DNA from: Paraburkholderia sp. D15
GTDB taxonomy: Bacteria; Pseudomonadota; Gammaproteobacteria; Burkholderiales; Burkholderiaceae
Direction: 5' to 3'
NCBI RefSeq assembly: GCF_029910215.1
Contig: NZ_CP110395.1
Span: 930,001 to 994,000 of the forward strand
Length of the DNA stretch: 64,000 nucleotides
The position numbers were made by a program, and so were the translations under genes. Position 1 is the stretch's first letter; every line of letters starts with the position of its first letter. The notes under the pieces are model-generated. The model made no database searches. It was not told the origin of the DNA and was given only the letters and a program-made list of their open reading frames with translations. Of this stretch, positions 25,197 to 35,222 are shown piece by piece.

Positions 25197-27047
25197 GCGG
25201 GATGTGCGATCGTTAAGCCGCAGGCGCGGCGCGGCAAGGCCGGTTCCGGACGCGGCACGGCCTCGGCCGCCTCGGCCGTATCGTCCGCGCCGCGCTGGCT
25301 GCGCGCGTGGCTGGCCTTCGGCATCGTCATGCTGTCGTTGGCCTCGGGCGCGGCGCACGCGGCGCGTGCCGCCGCCAGCTACAAGGTCGACATCGAAGCC
25401 ACGCCGCGCTCGCTGCGCAAGCTGCTCGAAGCGCACCTGGATATCGCGCGCTTCGCCAAACGGCCCGACGTCAGCGACGACCAGTTCGAGTTTCTGATCA
25501 CGGCCACGCCGCAACAAGTGCGCGATCTGGCCGCCACCCAAGGTTATTTCACGCCGGTCGTGCGGACCGACGTTCGCACCGTCGACGCCACCAAACGCGT
25601 CACCGTGAGCGTCGACCCCGGTCCGCAGACGCGTATCTCGTCGGTGTCGCTGTCGTTTCGCGGACCGGTGCAGACCGAGGACCCTGCCCAGGAAAACGCC
25701 GCGCGCTTCGCGTTCTCGCTGCACGAGGGCGAGCCGTTTTCGCAGGGCGACTGGGACGACGCGAAGAACGCGTCGCTGAAGGCCTTGCAGGCGCGCCGTT
25801 ACCTGGGCGCGAAGATCTACCACTCGGAGGCGCTGATCGATCCGCGCACGCACGAGGCGAAGCTGTCGGTCGAGTTCGACAGCGGTCCGACTTTCACGAT
25901 GGGCAAGCTCGATGTCTCGGGCACGCGGCGCTATCCCGAACAGATCGTCGACAACGTCAATCCGATCTCGGTCGGCGATATCTACGACGTGCAGCGCGTC
26001 GCCGAGCTGCAGCGCCAGTTGCAGAACACGCCGTACTACGCGAGCGTCGCGATCGACGTGGACAGCGACCCGGCCAAACCAGTCGACACGCCGGTGCACG
26101 TGAAGGTGTCCGAGTATCCGTACAACAGCATTCGCGGCGGTCTCGGCTATTCGACCGACAACGGCCCGCTGCTGCAGGGCGCGTACTCGTATCTCGACAC
26201 GTTCGGCAAGGCGTGGCCGTTCACCGTCGAGGGCCGCGCCGATCAGATCCAGCAGTACGGCCAGATTCAACTGGCGATGCCGCCGGGGCCGCGCGCGTGG
26301 ACCAATAGCGTGCTGGCGTCCTACACCACCACAGATGTCTCCGACACGCGCATCTACAGCATCCGGGGCGGCGTGCAGCGGGCCCGTACCTCGCAGTTCA
26401 TCGACTACAACTACTCGATCCTGTACTACCAGGACCGGCTCGACCAGAACGCGATCGCGCCGACCACCAGCCGCGCGCTGGTGCCGGCGTGGTCGTGGAC
26501 CCGCCGCAATACCGACGACCCGCTGTTTCCGCGCAAGGGCAACCTGATTCACGTCGAGGCGGGCTTCGCGGTGAAGGGCCTGCTGACCGATCAGACCTTC
26601 GTGCGCGGCTATGCGCGCGGCCAGCAGTATCTGCCCATCGGCAAGCAGGATCTCGTGCTGTTCCGCGCCGAACTCGGCGGCGTGTTCACCAGCGGCAGTT
26701 CGAGCGGCGTCCCGGCCTCGCTGCTGTTTCGCGCGGGCGGCTCGAACTCGGTGCGTGGCTACGGCTATCAGAGCATCGGTAACGAGGTGGACGGTTCGGT
26801 GCTGCCCACCAAATATCTCGTGACGGCCGCGACCGAATACCAGCACTGGTTCACGCACGACTGGGGCGCGGCGGCGTTCTTCGATATCGGCACCGCCACC
26901 GACACCTGGGGCGAAAAAGTCTTTTACCCCGGCGTCGGGGTGGGCGCGCGCTGGCGCAGCCCGGTCGGCCCGGTCAATGTCGACGTCGCCTACGGCATCC
27001 GCAACAAGAGCGTGCGGCCGTACCTGACGCTGGGCATTGCCTTCTGA
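25194..27047 (+). CDS. tamA: Omp85-family outer-membrane protein TamA
   Basis: The outer-membrane half of the translocation and assembly module. After a basic leader and hydrophobic stretch (WLRAWLAFGIVMLSLASGAAHA) there are about three POTRA domains (residues 65-300), then a 16-strand barrel with the Omp85 motif GSNSVRGYGYQSIG and a C-terminal strand ending in Phe (LTLGIAF). With the TTG start the protein has 617 residues (E. coli TamA has 577), the excess lying in the long leader. The following gene is tamB, the inner-membrane partner, which overlaps the same transcript. Confidence 0.9.
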   Translation: MAGCAIVKPQARRGKAGSGRGTASAASAVSSAPRWLRAWLAFGIVMLSLASGAAHAARAAASYKVDIEATPRSLRKLLEAHLDIARFAKRPDVSDDQFEFLITATPQQVRDLAATQGYFTPVVRTDVRTVDATKRVTVSVDPGPQTRISSVSLSFRGPVQTEDPAQENAARFAFSLHEGEPFSQGDWDDAKNASLKALQARRYLGAKIYHSEALIDPRTHEAKLSVEFDSGPTFTMGKLDVSGTRRYPEQIVDNVNPISVGDIYDVQRVAELQRQLQNTPYYASVAIDVDSDPAKPVDTPVHVKVSEYPYNSIRGGLGYSTDNGPLLQGAYSYLDTFGKAWPFTVEGRADQIQQYGQIQLAMPPGPRAWTNSVLASYTTTDVSDTRIYSIRGGVQRARTSQFIDYNYSILYYQDRLDQNAIAPTTSRALVPAWSWTRRNTDDPLFPRKGNLIHVEAGFAVKGLLTDQTFVRGYARGQQYLPIGKQDLVLFRAELGGVFTSGSSSGVPASLLFRAGGSNSVRGYGYQSIGNEVDGSVLPTKYLVTAATEYQHWFTHDWGAAAFFDIGTATDTWGEKVFYPGVGVGARWRSPVGPVNVDVAYGIRNKSVRPYLTLGIAF

Positions 27048-27075
27048 TGAACACTCGCCTCGACATGATTTCCGC

Positions 27076-30000
27076 ATGACCACGGACGTTTCCGCTCAAC
27101 CGCCTGCCGGGCCGCCCGGGCCGCCCACGCAGCCGCCTGACGCCCAGCCGCCTGGGCAGCCGTCGCCTGATGCGCCGCCGCCGAAGCGTCGGCGCGGTCC
27201 AGGCCTTGGCCGTGTACTGCTGAAGACGCTTGCGTGGACGCTCGTCGTGCTGGTGTTGCTGGCCGCGCTGACGGTCGGCCTCGTATATGGCGCTTTGACG
27301 ACCGAGCGCGGTACGGCCTATGCATGGCAGGCGGCGGTCAAGCTGCTCGGCGGCAAGCTGGCCGGCACGCTGGAGCGCGGTTCGCTCGCGAACGGCCTGC
27401 AATTGCGCGACGTGCGCTGGCGCAGTCTGGATGGCAGCGGCACCGATATCCGCGTCGATCGCGTGGCGGCGCGCTGGGCGCTGACGCGTGCGCCGTGGCG
27501 CTTGACCATCGACTATCTGCACGTCGGCACCGTCGATGCGCGCATCGGTTCTTCGTCGTCGAGCAGCAGCGAACCGTTGAAGTTGCCGGAAGATCTGCGT
27601 CTGCCGATGCAGCTCGACATCCGCGACGTGCAGCTCGACAGGCTGTTGCTGCACGACGGCGGGTCGACGAACGAGTTCTCGCACTTCGCGTTCCATGGGC
27701 GCAGCGACGGGCGGCATCACGAAGCGGCGATCGAGCGGCTCGATACGCCGTTCGGCGCGGTCACGGCGTCGGCGAAGCTCGACGGTGCGCGGCCATTCGC
27801 GCTGACGGGCGATGTCGGTTATTCGGGCAAGGTCAACGACGAAGCCGTGCAGGTGGGCGGCCATCTCAGCGGGTCGCTCGAAAACCTCGTCGCCGAACTC
27901 GACGCGAGCGGCATGAAGCTCGCCGGGCATGCACGGGTCGAGGCCACGCCGTTCGGCGCGGTGCCGTTGCAGCGCGCGACGCTGACTTTCGATCACGTGA
28001 ATCCGCAGGCGTTTGCACCGGGCGCGCCGTTGGCCGATCTGGCGGTGCGGGCGGAGTTGCAGCCGGTGGGGCAGGCGGGGGCGGAAACGGTTGTGCTGGG
28101 GGCGAGCGGCGCGGCTACGGCAAGCGCAACCGGCGCGGCCAGCAGCGCTTTAGCGCACGAACACGCCGGCGGTGATCGCCACGGCAAGTCCGGTGGTGCG
28201 GGCGCTACCGCCGCGAATTTCGCCGTCGCCGGTCACGTGTCGATCGTCAATGCCAAACCCGGCGCGATCGATCAGAACCTGCTGCCGGTCATCGACGCCA
28301 ACGCGGACGTCCGCCTCGACGCGCAATCGCAGCGCATTTCGAACCTCGCCGTGCGGCTCGTCAAAAGCGCGACGCTCACGGGCGGCGGCACACTGACCGG
28401 CAAGCGCGGCCAGTTCGACCTGCAGGTTGCCGGGCTCGACCTGAACGCGCTCGAAGCCACCGTGCGGCCCACTCAACTGTCCGGTCCCATCGGCATTCGC
28501 CTGAACGACGACATACAGAGCCTGACGCTCGATCTCGCCGATCCGAAAGCGGCGCTGCGCGCACAGGGCAAGATCACGTTCGACCCCGCCCGCATGAGCT
28601 TCAACGACGTGCGCGTGACCTCGGGCAAGGGCCGCATCGAACTGTCGGGCGCATTGAAGCATGACGCGAATTCCACCTACAACCTCAAGGCGCAGCTCAC
28701 CGACTTCGATCCGCTGACGCTGACCTCGCAGATGCCGTCGCGCAAACCGGTGACGGCGTCGGCGTCTGGGGCCACGGATGTGGGTAAAACCGGCGGGAAC
28801 ACGAAAGGCAAAAAAGGCGCGGCCGAAGCGCGAAGCGGGCACACCAAACAGACCGAGGCAGCGTCCGGGCAACGCCAAACCAAAAACCGCCAGACCGAAG
28901 CCGCCGCCGAGTTCGGCAGCACGGCCGGCGCGAAAAGCGCGGCGCCTACCGACCAGGCCGCCGCTGTCGTGAAAAATACCGCCAAGGCAGCGGTCAAAAC
29001 GGAAATCGTCCAGCGCAAAGCGTCCGCACCCAAACGTGCCGCGCCCGCGCCCGCGGCGCGCAAGATCGAAGCGCGCGTCACCGGCACGCTCACGGCGGCC
29101 GGCATGCTCGGCCCGGTCTTCACGACCAGGGCCGAATTCAAACTCGGTCCGAGCGTCTACGACAACCTGCCGCTGACCGGCGGCGGCACCGTCCAGCTGG
29201 CGGGCTCACGCATTTTGCCGAGCCGCGCGAATGTGTCGGTGGCGGGAAACCTGGTGGACCTGCAAGGCAGTTTCGGCGCGCCGGGCGATCGTCTGCGTTT
29301 CCGCATCGACGCGCCGCAGCTCGAGCGTCTCGGTTTCGGCCTCGCCGGCCTCGTTGCCGCCGACGGCGACGTGACCGGCTCCTTCGCGCATCCGAACGTC
29401 GTGGTCAACTACAAGGCCGACGGCGTGGCGTTCGGCGGCAATCGCGTCGGTCACGCGGAAGGCCACGCGGAGTTGCGCGACGGCGCGAACGGCGCGCTCG
29501 CCTTCACGACCGACGCGCGCGATCTGAGCGCGGGCGGTGTCGACCTGGCCACGCTCGCCGCGCGGCTCTCCGGCACGCGCGCCAACCACACGCTGGAAGC
29601 CGCGGCGACCGGCAAATTGCAGGGCCGTCCGCTCGACCTGACGCTCGCCGCCAACGGCAAGCTGACCGATGCGCGCGACGGCACGCGTTGGGACGGCACG
29701 CTCACGCGTCTGCAGAATCGCGGCACGCCCGCGCTGAATCTTGAGGCGCCGCTCGCGGTCAGCGCGGGGCCGCAGCATCTGACGCTCGGGGCCACGCGCC
29801 TGACGCTCGAAGGCGCGGTGCTGAGCCTGAAAACCTTCGCGTTCGATCACGGCAAGATCCAGTCGACCGGTAGCCTGACCGATATCTCGCTCGCGCGTTT
29901 GCAGGATCTGCGCCACGAGATCACCGGCGAGCCGGCCGTCGTCAAGACCGATCTGGTATTCGACGGCGACTGGGATTTCGCGCTTGGCACCACGGCGAGC

Positions 30001-31536
30001 GGCCACATCCAGTTGAAGCGGCGCGGTGGTGACGTGACGGTCGAAATCGGCCGCGGCCTGGCGTCGCTGGGCATCACCGACATGACCGCGCGCGCCGAAT
30101 TCAGCGGCGGCAACCGGCTCAACACCACCGTGCATGCGCAGGCGAGCCGCATCGGCGTACTGGATGCCGATGCGCACACCACGCTGGTCGCGCGCGACGG
30201 CTTTCTGACCGTCGACGAGGAAAGCGCGCTCAGCGGCAACGTGAACGCGAATATCCCGTCGCTGAAAACGACCGGCGGACTGTTCGGCCCAAGCTATCTG
30301 CTCGACGGTCACCTCGCGCTCAAGGTCGCGCTGGGCGGCACGCTGGCCAAGCCGAACCTGACCGGTTCGCTGCTCGGCGACGGTCTGTCCGCGACACTCG
30401 TCGACCAGGGCGTGCAGCTGAAGGACGGCGTGGTACGTATCGCGTTGTCGCATAACCTGGTGGACTTCCAGCAGGTCGAATTCCACGGTGCGAGCGGCAC
30501 GCTGCGCGCCACCGGCCGCGTACGGCTGGACGGCGCGGAACCGGACCTGACCGCGAGCATCGTCGCCGACAAGCTCGAACTGTTCGCGGCGCCGGACCGC
30601 AATCTGTCGCTGTCGGGCAGCGCGAGCGTCGCGAATGCCGGCGCGCAGGGCGGCCTCGCGATCAACGGCAAATTCGCCGTCGATCACGCGTTGTTCGACC
30701 TGCCCGAACAGGCCGCGCCGAAGCTCGGCGACGACGTGGTGATCGTGCGTCCGGACGGCACGGTCGCGGGCGAACGGACGCCGCAGGTGGCCGGCACCAA
30801 CAAGCCGATCGGCCCGTTCGCGCCGCGCGCGGATATCGACATCAGCCTCGGCGATCACTTCCGCTTCCGTGGTCAGGGCGCCGATCTTGGCCTGACCGGC
30901 ACGATCACCGCGCTGAGCGCGCCGAACCTGCCGCTGCGCGCGGTGGGCAACGTGCGCGTCACGCAGGGATCGACGTACACCGCGTTCGGCCGCAAGCTGA
31001 ACATCGAAAATGGCTTCTTCACGTTCAACGGTCCGGTCGCCAACCCCGGCATCAACATCCTGGCGATGCGCCGCAACCAGCAGGTCGAGGCAGGCGTGCA
31101 GGTGACCGGGACCGTGCAGTTCCCGGTCGCGAAGCTGGTGTCGGAACCGAACGTCGCGGATAACGAAAAGCTCTCGTGGCTGCTGTTCGGTCACGGCACG
31201 GATCAGGGCAATAACCTCGGTCAGCAAAGCACCATGACGACGGCGCTCGCGCTGCTCGGTAGCGCAAGCGGCAAGCGGATCGCGCAGACATTCGGGCTCG
31301 ACGAGTTCTCGGTCGGCCAGAGCGAAGTGGGGCTGACCGATCCGCAGGTGGTGATGGTGTCGAAGGCGATCAACGAATGGCTGGTGCTCGGTTACGAGCA
31401 GGGCTTGCAGTCGGCCAGCAACGCGATCAAGGCGACCGTCAACCTGACGCGCTACTGGTCCGTCGCGGCGTTCGGCGGCACGTTCTATGGCGCGACGCTG
31501 CTGTACACGCGGCGGTTCGACCGGATCAGATGGTGA
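27076..31536 (+). CDS. tamB: translocation and assembly module protein TamB (AsmA-like bridge)
   Basis: A 1486-residue inner-membrane-anchored protein spanning the periplasm to TamA; the family is linked to outer-membrane protein insertion and to phospholipid transport. A Pro-rich cytoplasmic start is followed by one membrane helix (LAWTLVVLVLLAALTVGLVYGAL, about residues 52-75), a long run of beta-rich repeats, and the conserved DUF490/TamB C-terminal domain (from about residue 1120), ending in a Phe/Trp-rich strand (LLYTRRFDRIRW). Residues of about 559-660 form an odd Lys/Thr/Ala/Gln-rich low-complexity insert. The ATG at 27076 is used; the frame opens earlier inside tamA. Confidence 0.92.
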   Translation: MTTDVSAQPPAGPPGPPTQPPDAQPPGQPSPDAPPPKRRRGPGLGRVLLKTLAWTLVVLVLLAALTVGLVYGALTTERGTAYAWQAAVKLLGGKLAGTLERGSLANGLQLRDVRWRSLDGSGTDIRVDRVAARWALTRAPWRLTIDYLHVGTVDARIGSSSSSSSEPLKLPEDLRLPMQLDIRDVQLDRLLLHDGGSTNEFSHFAFHGRSDGRHHEAAIERLDTPFGAVTASAKLDGARPFALTGDVGYSGKVNDEAVQVGGHLSGSLENLVAELDASGMKLAGHARVEATPFGAVPLQRATLTFDHVNPQAFAPGAPLADLAVRAELQPVGQAGAETVVLGASGAATASATGAASSALAHEHAGGDRHGKSGGAGATAANFAVAGHVSIVNAKPGAIDQNLLPVIDANADVRLDAQSQRISNLAVRLVKSATLTGGGTLTGKRGQFDLQVAGLDLNALEATVRPTQLSGPIGIRLNDDIQSLTLDLADPKAALRAQGKITFDPARMSFNDVRVTSGKGRIELSGALKHDANSTYNLKAQLTDFDPLTLTSQMPSRKPVTASASGATDVGKTGGNTKGKKGAAEARSGHTKQTEAASGQRQTKNRQTEAAAEFGSTAGAKSAAPTDQAAAVVKNTAKAAVKTEIVQRKASAPKRAAPAPAARKIEARVTGTLTAAGMLGPVFTTRAEFKLGPSVYDNLPLTGGGTVQLAGSRILPSRANVSVAGNLVDLQGSFGAPGDRLRFRIDAPQLERLGFGLAGLVAADGDVTGSFAHPNVVVNYKADGVAFGGNRVGHAEGHAELRDGANGALAFTTDARDLSAGGVDLATLAARLSGTRANHTLEAAATGKLQGRPLDLTLAANGKLTDARDGTRWDGTLTRLQNRGTPALNLEAPLAVSAGPQHLTLGATRLTLEGAVLSLKTFAFDHGKIQSTGSLTDISLARLQDLRHEITGEPAVVKTDLVFDGDWDFALGTTASGHIQLKRRGGDVTVEIGRGLASLGITDMTARAEFSGGNRLNTTVHAQASRIGVLDADAHTTLVARDGFLTVDEESALSGNVNANIPSLKTTGGLFGPSYLLDGHLALKVALGGTLAKPNLTGSLLGDGLSATLVDQGVQLKDGVVRIALSHNLVDFQQVEFHGASGTLRATGRVRLDGAEPDLTASIVADKLELFAAPDRNLSLSGSASVANAGAQGGLAINGKFAVDHALFDLPEQAAPKLGDDVVIVRPDGTVAGERTPQVAGTNKPIGPFAPRADIDISLGDHFRFRGQGADLGLTGTITALSAPNLPLRAVGNVRVTQGSTYTAFGRKLNIENGFFTFNGPVANPGINILAMRRNQQVEAGVQVTGTVQFPVAKLVSEPNVADNEKLSWLLFGHGTDQGNNLGQQSTMTTALALLGSASGKRIAQTFGLDEFSVGQSEVGLTDPQVVMVSKAINEWLVLGYEQGLQSASNAIKATVNLTRYWSVAAFGGTFYGATLLYTRRFDRIRW

Positions 31537-31600
31537 GGTGATCGCGGGTCGATGCGGCGTGTGGAGTGAAGCACGGGTACGCGCGCATGAGAGAGGGCAT

Positions 31601-31635
31601 AAAAAAACGGCACGCTTTAAAGCGTGCCGTTTTTT
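31601..31635. terminator. bidirectional terminator tamB / metG
   Basis: The stem ACGGCACGCTTTAAAGCGTGCCGT is preceded by an A-run and followed by a T-run. It lies between convergent tamB (+) and metG (-). Confidence 0.9.
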
Positions 31636-31708
31636 GTTGGTGCTTGCGCTGAGGTTGAGAGCAGAGCGCTACAGATTCATGGCGCCACCGTGCTCTTCAC
31701 CGCGCGTT

Positions 31709-33847
31709 TTACTTCACGCGCATGCCCGGTTTCGCGCCGCTGTGCGGTTCAAGAATGTACAGACCCGGTTCGGCTTTCTCATCCGTTGCCGACGCGGCCA
31801 GCACCATCCCTTCCGACAGGCCGAACTTCATCTTGCGCGGCGCGAGGTTCGCGACCATCACCGTCAGCTTGCCGATCAACTGCTCCGGCTGATACGCGGA
31901 CTTGATGCCCGAGAACACGTTGCGGGTCTTTTCCTCGCCGACGTCGAGCGTGAGTTGCAGCAGCTTGTCCGAGCCTTCCACCGCCTTGCAGTCGACGATC
32001 TTCGCAATGCGCAGGTCGATCTTCGCGAAGTCGTCGATCGAGATGATGCCGGACGCGTCGTCGCCGTTCGCCGGCGCGGCCGCTTTCGCGGCCTTCGCCT
32101 TGTTCTTCGCGTCAGCCGGCGCCGCCGCTTCCGGCGTGGCTTGCAGCGAATCGCGATTGGCGGCGAGCAGCGCCTCGATCTGCTTCGGATCGACGCGCGT
32201 CATCAGATGCTTGTACGCGTTGATTGCGCGCGTGGAGCTGAGTGGCACGTTGGCGTCGGCCCACACCAGCGGTTCGATGGCGAGGAACGCCTCGACCGCT
32301 TCCGCGAGCTTCGGCAGCACCGGCTTCAACGCCAGCGACAGCAGGCGGAACGCCTCCAGACTCACGCTGCAGGTCTCGTGCAACGCGACCGCGTTCGCCG
32401 GGTCTTTCGCCTGGTCCCACGGCTTGGCGCTATCGACGTACGCGTTCACCGCGTCCGCCAGTTCCATGGTCTGACGCAACGCGCGATTGTATTCGCGTGC
32501 TTCGTAGTTCGCGGCGATCTGCGGCACGGCGGCGCGCAGCGTGGCCAGCAGCGGATGCTGCATCGCGCTGTCCTGCACCTTGCCGTCGAAACGCTTGATC
32601 AGGAAACCGGCCGCGCGGCTCGCGATGTTCACGTACTTGCCGATCAGGTCGCTGTTCACGCGCGCCTGGAAGTCGTCGAGGTTCAGGTCGAGGTCTTCCA
32701 TCGTGCTGTTCAGCTTGGCCGCGAAGTAGTAGCGCAGCCATTCCGGATTCAGGCCCGTGTCGATCACGCTCTGCGCGGTGATGAAGGTGCCGCGCGACTT
32801 CGACATCTTCGCGCCGTCCACGGTCAGGAAGCCGTGCGCGAACACGTTGGTCGGCGTGCGATGACCCGAGAATTCGAGCATGGCCGGCCAGAACAGCGTG
32901 TGGAAATACAGAATGTCCTTGCCGATGAAGTGATACTGCTCGGCCTTCGAACCGTGCTTGACCCACGCGTCGAAATCGAGCCCGCGTTTTTGCGCGAGAT
33001 TCTTGAAGCTCGCGTAGTAGCCGATCGGCGCGTCCAGCCACACGTAGAAGTACTTGCCCGGCGCGCCCGGAATTTCGAAGCCGAAGTACGGCGCGTCGCG
33101 CGAGATGTCCCAGTCGGCGAGCTTCGCTTCGCCCGCGTCGCCGAGCCATTCGCGCATCTTGTTGGTCGCTTCCGGCTGCGCCAGACCGCCCACCCACGCG
33201 CGCAGGAAATTCTCGCAGCGCGGGTCCGACAGACGGAAGAAGTAGTGCGTCGAGGTCTTGCGCACCGGCGTGGCGCCCGACACGACCGAGTACGGATTGA
33301 TCAGCTCGGTGGGCAGATAGGTCGAACCGCAGACTTCGCAGCTGTCGCCGTACTGGTCTTTCGCGCCGCATTTCGGGCACTCGCCCTTGATGAAGCGGTC
33401 CGGCAGGAACATTTCCTTGACCGGGTCGTACGCCTGTTCGATGTCGCGTGCCTCGATCAGGCCCGCTTCCTTCAGCGCGAGGTAAACGTTTTCACTGAGG
33501 ACGCGGTTCTCTTCCGAATCCGTCGAATAGTAATTGTCGAAGGAAATGCCGAAGTTATCGAAGTCGCGCTTGTGCTCCTGCCACACGCGGTCGATCAACT
33601 GCTTCGGCGTGAGACCTTCCTTCTCCGCGCGCAGCATGATCGGCGTGCCGTGCGTGTCGTCGGCGCCCACGTAATAGACCTCGTGCCCGTGCATTCGCAA
33701 CGTCCGGACCCAGATGTCCGTCTGGATATATTCGACCAGGTGGCCGATATGGATTTGCCCGTTCGCATACGGAAGGGCCGACGTGACGAGAATCTGGCGA
33801 CGGCCTGACGGCGCGCCTGCGGAGAGATCGGTTGCGGGTGCTGACAT
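31709..33847 (-). CDS. metG: methionine--tRNA ligase
   Basis: Charges tRNA-Met. The 712 residues contain the HIGH motif in [15 protein letters not shown], a zinc knuckle CPKC...CEVCG, the KMSKS loop in [12 protein letters not shown], and an anticodon-binding helical domain. The C-terminal EMAPII/OB-fold tRNA-binding domain (from about residue 605: [26 protein letters not shown]) gives dimerising MetRS. An Ala/Lys-rich linker of about 40 residues precedes it. A single-gene unit between two terminators. Confidence 0.97.
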   Translation of the reverse strand: MSAPATDLSAGAPSGRRQILVTSALPYANGQIHIGHLVEYIQTDIWVRTLRMHGHEVYYVGADDTHGTPIMLRAEKEGLTPKQLIDRVWQEHKRDFDNFGISFDNYYSTDSEENRVLSENVYLALKEAGLIEARDIEQAYDPVKEMFLPDRFIKGECPKCGAKDQYGDSCEVCGSTYLPTELINPYSVVSGATPVRKTSTHYFFRLSDPRCENFLRAWVGGLAQPEATNKMREWLGDAGEAKLADWDISRDAPYFGFEIPGAPGKYFYVWLDAPIGYYASFKNLAQKRGLDFDAWVKHGSKAEQYHFIGKDILYFHTLFWPAMLEFSGHRTPTNVFAHGFLTVDGAKMSKSRGTFITAQSVIDTGLNPEWLRYYFAAKLNSTMEDLDLNLDDFQARVNSDLIGKYVNIASRAAGFLIKRFDGKVQDSAMQHPLLATLRAAVPQIAANYEAREYNRALRQTMELADAVNAYVDSAKPWDQAKDPANAVALHETCSVSLEAFRLLSLALKPVLPKLAEAVEAFLAIEPLVWADANVPLSSTRAINAYKHLMTRVDPKQIEALLAANRDSLQATPEAAAPADAKNKAKAAKAAAPANGDDASGIISIDDFAKIDLRIAKIVDCKAVEGSDKLLQLTLDVGEEKTRNVFSGIKSAYQPEQLIGKLTVMVANLAPRKMKFGLSEGMVLAASATDEKAEPGLYILEPHSGAKPGMRVK

Positions 33848-33984
33848 AGGGATGGTGGGAGCCTGCGGTGGGACGAAAGGTTGATTCTAGCAGGGCAGCC
33901 GCGCGAGACGGGATAGGCCGGATGGCCAGGGGCAGCGCATGCCGCGTGTTGCCGGACGTGTGCGCCGCATGAAAAGCGGGCGCC

Positions 33985-34012
33985 CAAAAAAAACCGGGGT
34001 TATTAACCCCGG
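33985..34012 (-). terminator. terminator upstream of metG, minus strand
   Basis: The perfect palindrome CCGGGGTTATTAACCCCGG (33994-34012) is followed on the minus strand by eight T residues. It is oriented to end transcripts from the OmpA-like lipoprotein gene before metG. Confidence 0.88.
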
Positions 34013-34219
34013 AGCAACAACGACAAGAGGAGAATGGTGACGCGGCGGCTTCGCCAGCCACGTACCGTAAAGACAGACAGCGGATTTTCGGCAGAGTTCG
34101 AAATTTTTTTCGGTCCGCGCGAGATTTCGATTGTTCCGCTTTCCGCGTGTTTGACGGTCTGTCACCGGCCGGCAAAAACTTCGCGCCGGCCGGCGCCACT
34201 GTCCCCTGAAGTCAGATGC
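34013..34219 (-). other. 3' region of the OmpA-like lipoprotein gene
   Basis: A long 3' untranslated stretch between the stop and the terminator. It includes a second GC-rich hairpin (CCGGCCGGC at 34165-34173 with GCCGGCCGG at 34185-34193) without a U-run. No gene seen. Confidence 0.5.
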
Positions 34220-34873
34220 TTATTGCGTAGCGTGCTGAGCCGTGGCGCGCAGATAGATTTCCACGCGACGGTTGGCCGCACGGCCGGCTTCGGTGTTGTT
34301 GTCGGCGATCGGCTGATTCTGGCCCATGCCTTGTGCCGACAGGCGTTGCGGCGCGACGCCGCGTTGACCCAGGTAACCCGTCACGCTTTCCGCGCGATTG
34401 ACCGACAGCGTCTGGTTATAGGCCGGCTGACCCGTGCTGTCCGTATAGCCGACCACTTGCGCGATCAGTTCCGGGTTCTGCTGCATGGTTTGCGTCAGCT
34501 GGTCCAGCACCGGCGCGAACGACGGCTTGACCGCGTAGCTGTTGGTGTCGAACGTGACCGAGCTCGGGATGTTCAGCTTGAGCGAGCCGTCCGGCTGTTC
34601 GGTGATCTGCGTGCCGGTGCCCTTCGTCGCGCCCGACAGCTTGTTGTGGATGGCCTGCCAGTTGTAGCCGGTGATGCCGCCCACCGCCGCGCCGACGCCC
34701 GCGCCGATCGCCGCGCCCTTGCCGCCGCCGAAGATCGCGCCGAGTGCCGCGCCGGTGCCGGCGCCCACGCCCGTACCGACCGCGGTGTTAGTGCCCTGCT
34801 GGGTTGCGCAGCCGGCCAGCAGCGAGCCGGCAACGGCGAAAACAGCCAGGCGAGTCATGTTTTTTGCGTTCAT
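34220..34873 (-). CDS. OmpA-like peptidoglycan-associated lipoprotein
   Basis: An outer-membrane lipoprotein of 217 residues. The lipobox LLAGC puts the lipidated Cys at position 22. Next comes a Gly/Ala-rich glycine-zipper segment (GTGVGAGTGAALGAIFGGGKGAAIGAGVGAAVGG in part, about residues 34-68), which is membrane-interacting, then an OmpA/Pal domain (VTFDTNSYAVKPSF, VVGYTDSTGQPAYNQTLSVNRAESV, NRRVEIYL) that binds peptidoglycan. It belongs to the YiaD-like group. It has an AGAGGAAATCG ribosome site and its own terminator. Divergent from apbC. Confidence 0.93.
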   Translation of the reverse strand: MNAKNMTRLAVFAVAGSLLAGCATQQGTNTAVGTGVGAGTGAALGAIFGGGKGAAIGAGVGAAVGGITGYNWQAIHNKLSGATKGTGTQITEQPDGSLKLNIPSSVTFDTNSYAVKPSFAPVLDQLTQTMQQNPELIAQVVGYTDSTGQPAYNQTLSVNRAESVTGYLGQRGVAPQRLSAQGMGQNQPIADNNTEAGRAANRRVEIYLRATAQHATQ

Positions 34874-35222
34874 TTTCGATTTCCTCTTGAATCAAGCGGG
34901 TGAAGCAGCGAGTGGCGGTCAGTCGTTCTGGCCGGCGGTTGTTTCAGCTATTTCAGTAAAGCAGACGGATCGCGAGACGGGAAATTCCGCCGCGCCGACG
35001 GTCCCGGCCGACAGTCGAACAGGGTCTTCCGGCAAGGCCAGGCGTCAACCACTACAATGTCGGCTGAAGTACGCGGCGATGCGGCCCCATGAGGTTGCGT
35101 CTGCCCGAAGCGTGCCCGGCGAGCATGGTTTTCGCAATGCCGTCTAACAATTTCTTTCAAATTCCGGCGCGTGGCCGAGACTTCGATTCCGCCGCGCCGC
35201 AGGTGTTCCCCACGGAGTCTCA
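34874..35222. other. divergent promoter region, lipoprotein / apbC
   Basis: A 349-bp gap that holds the ribosome sites of both genes and presumably both promoters. The sequence is of typical high GC and shows no repeat or structured RNA that I recognise. Confidence 0.45.
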
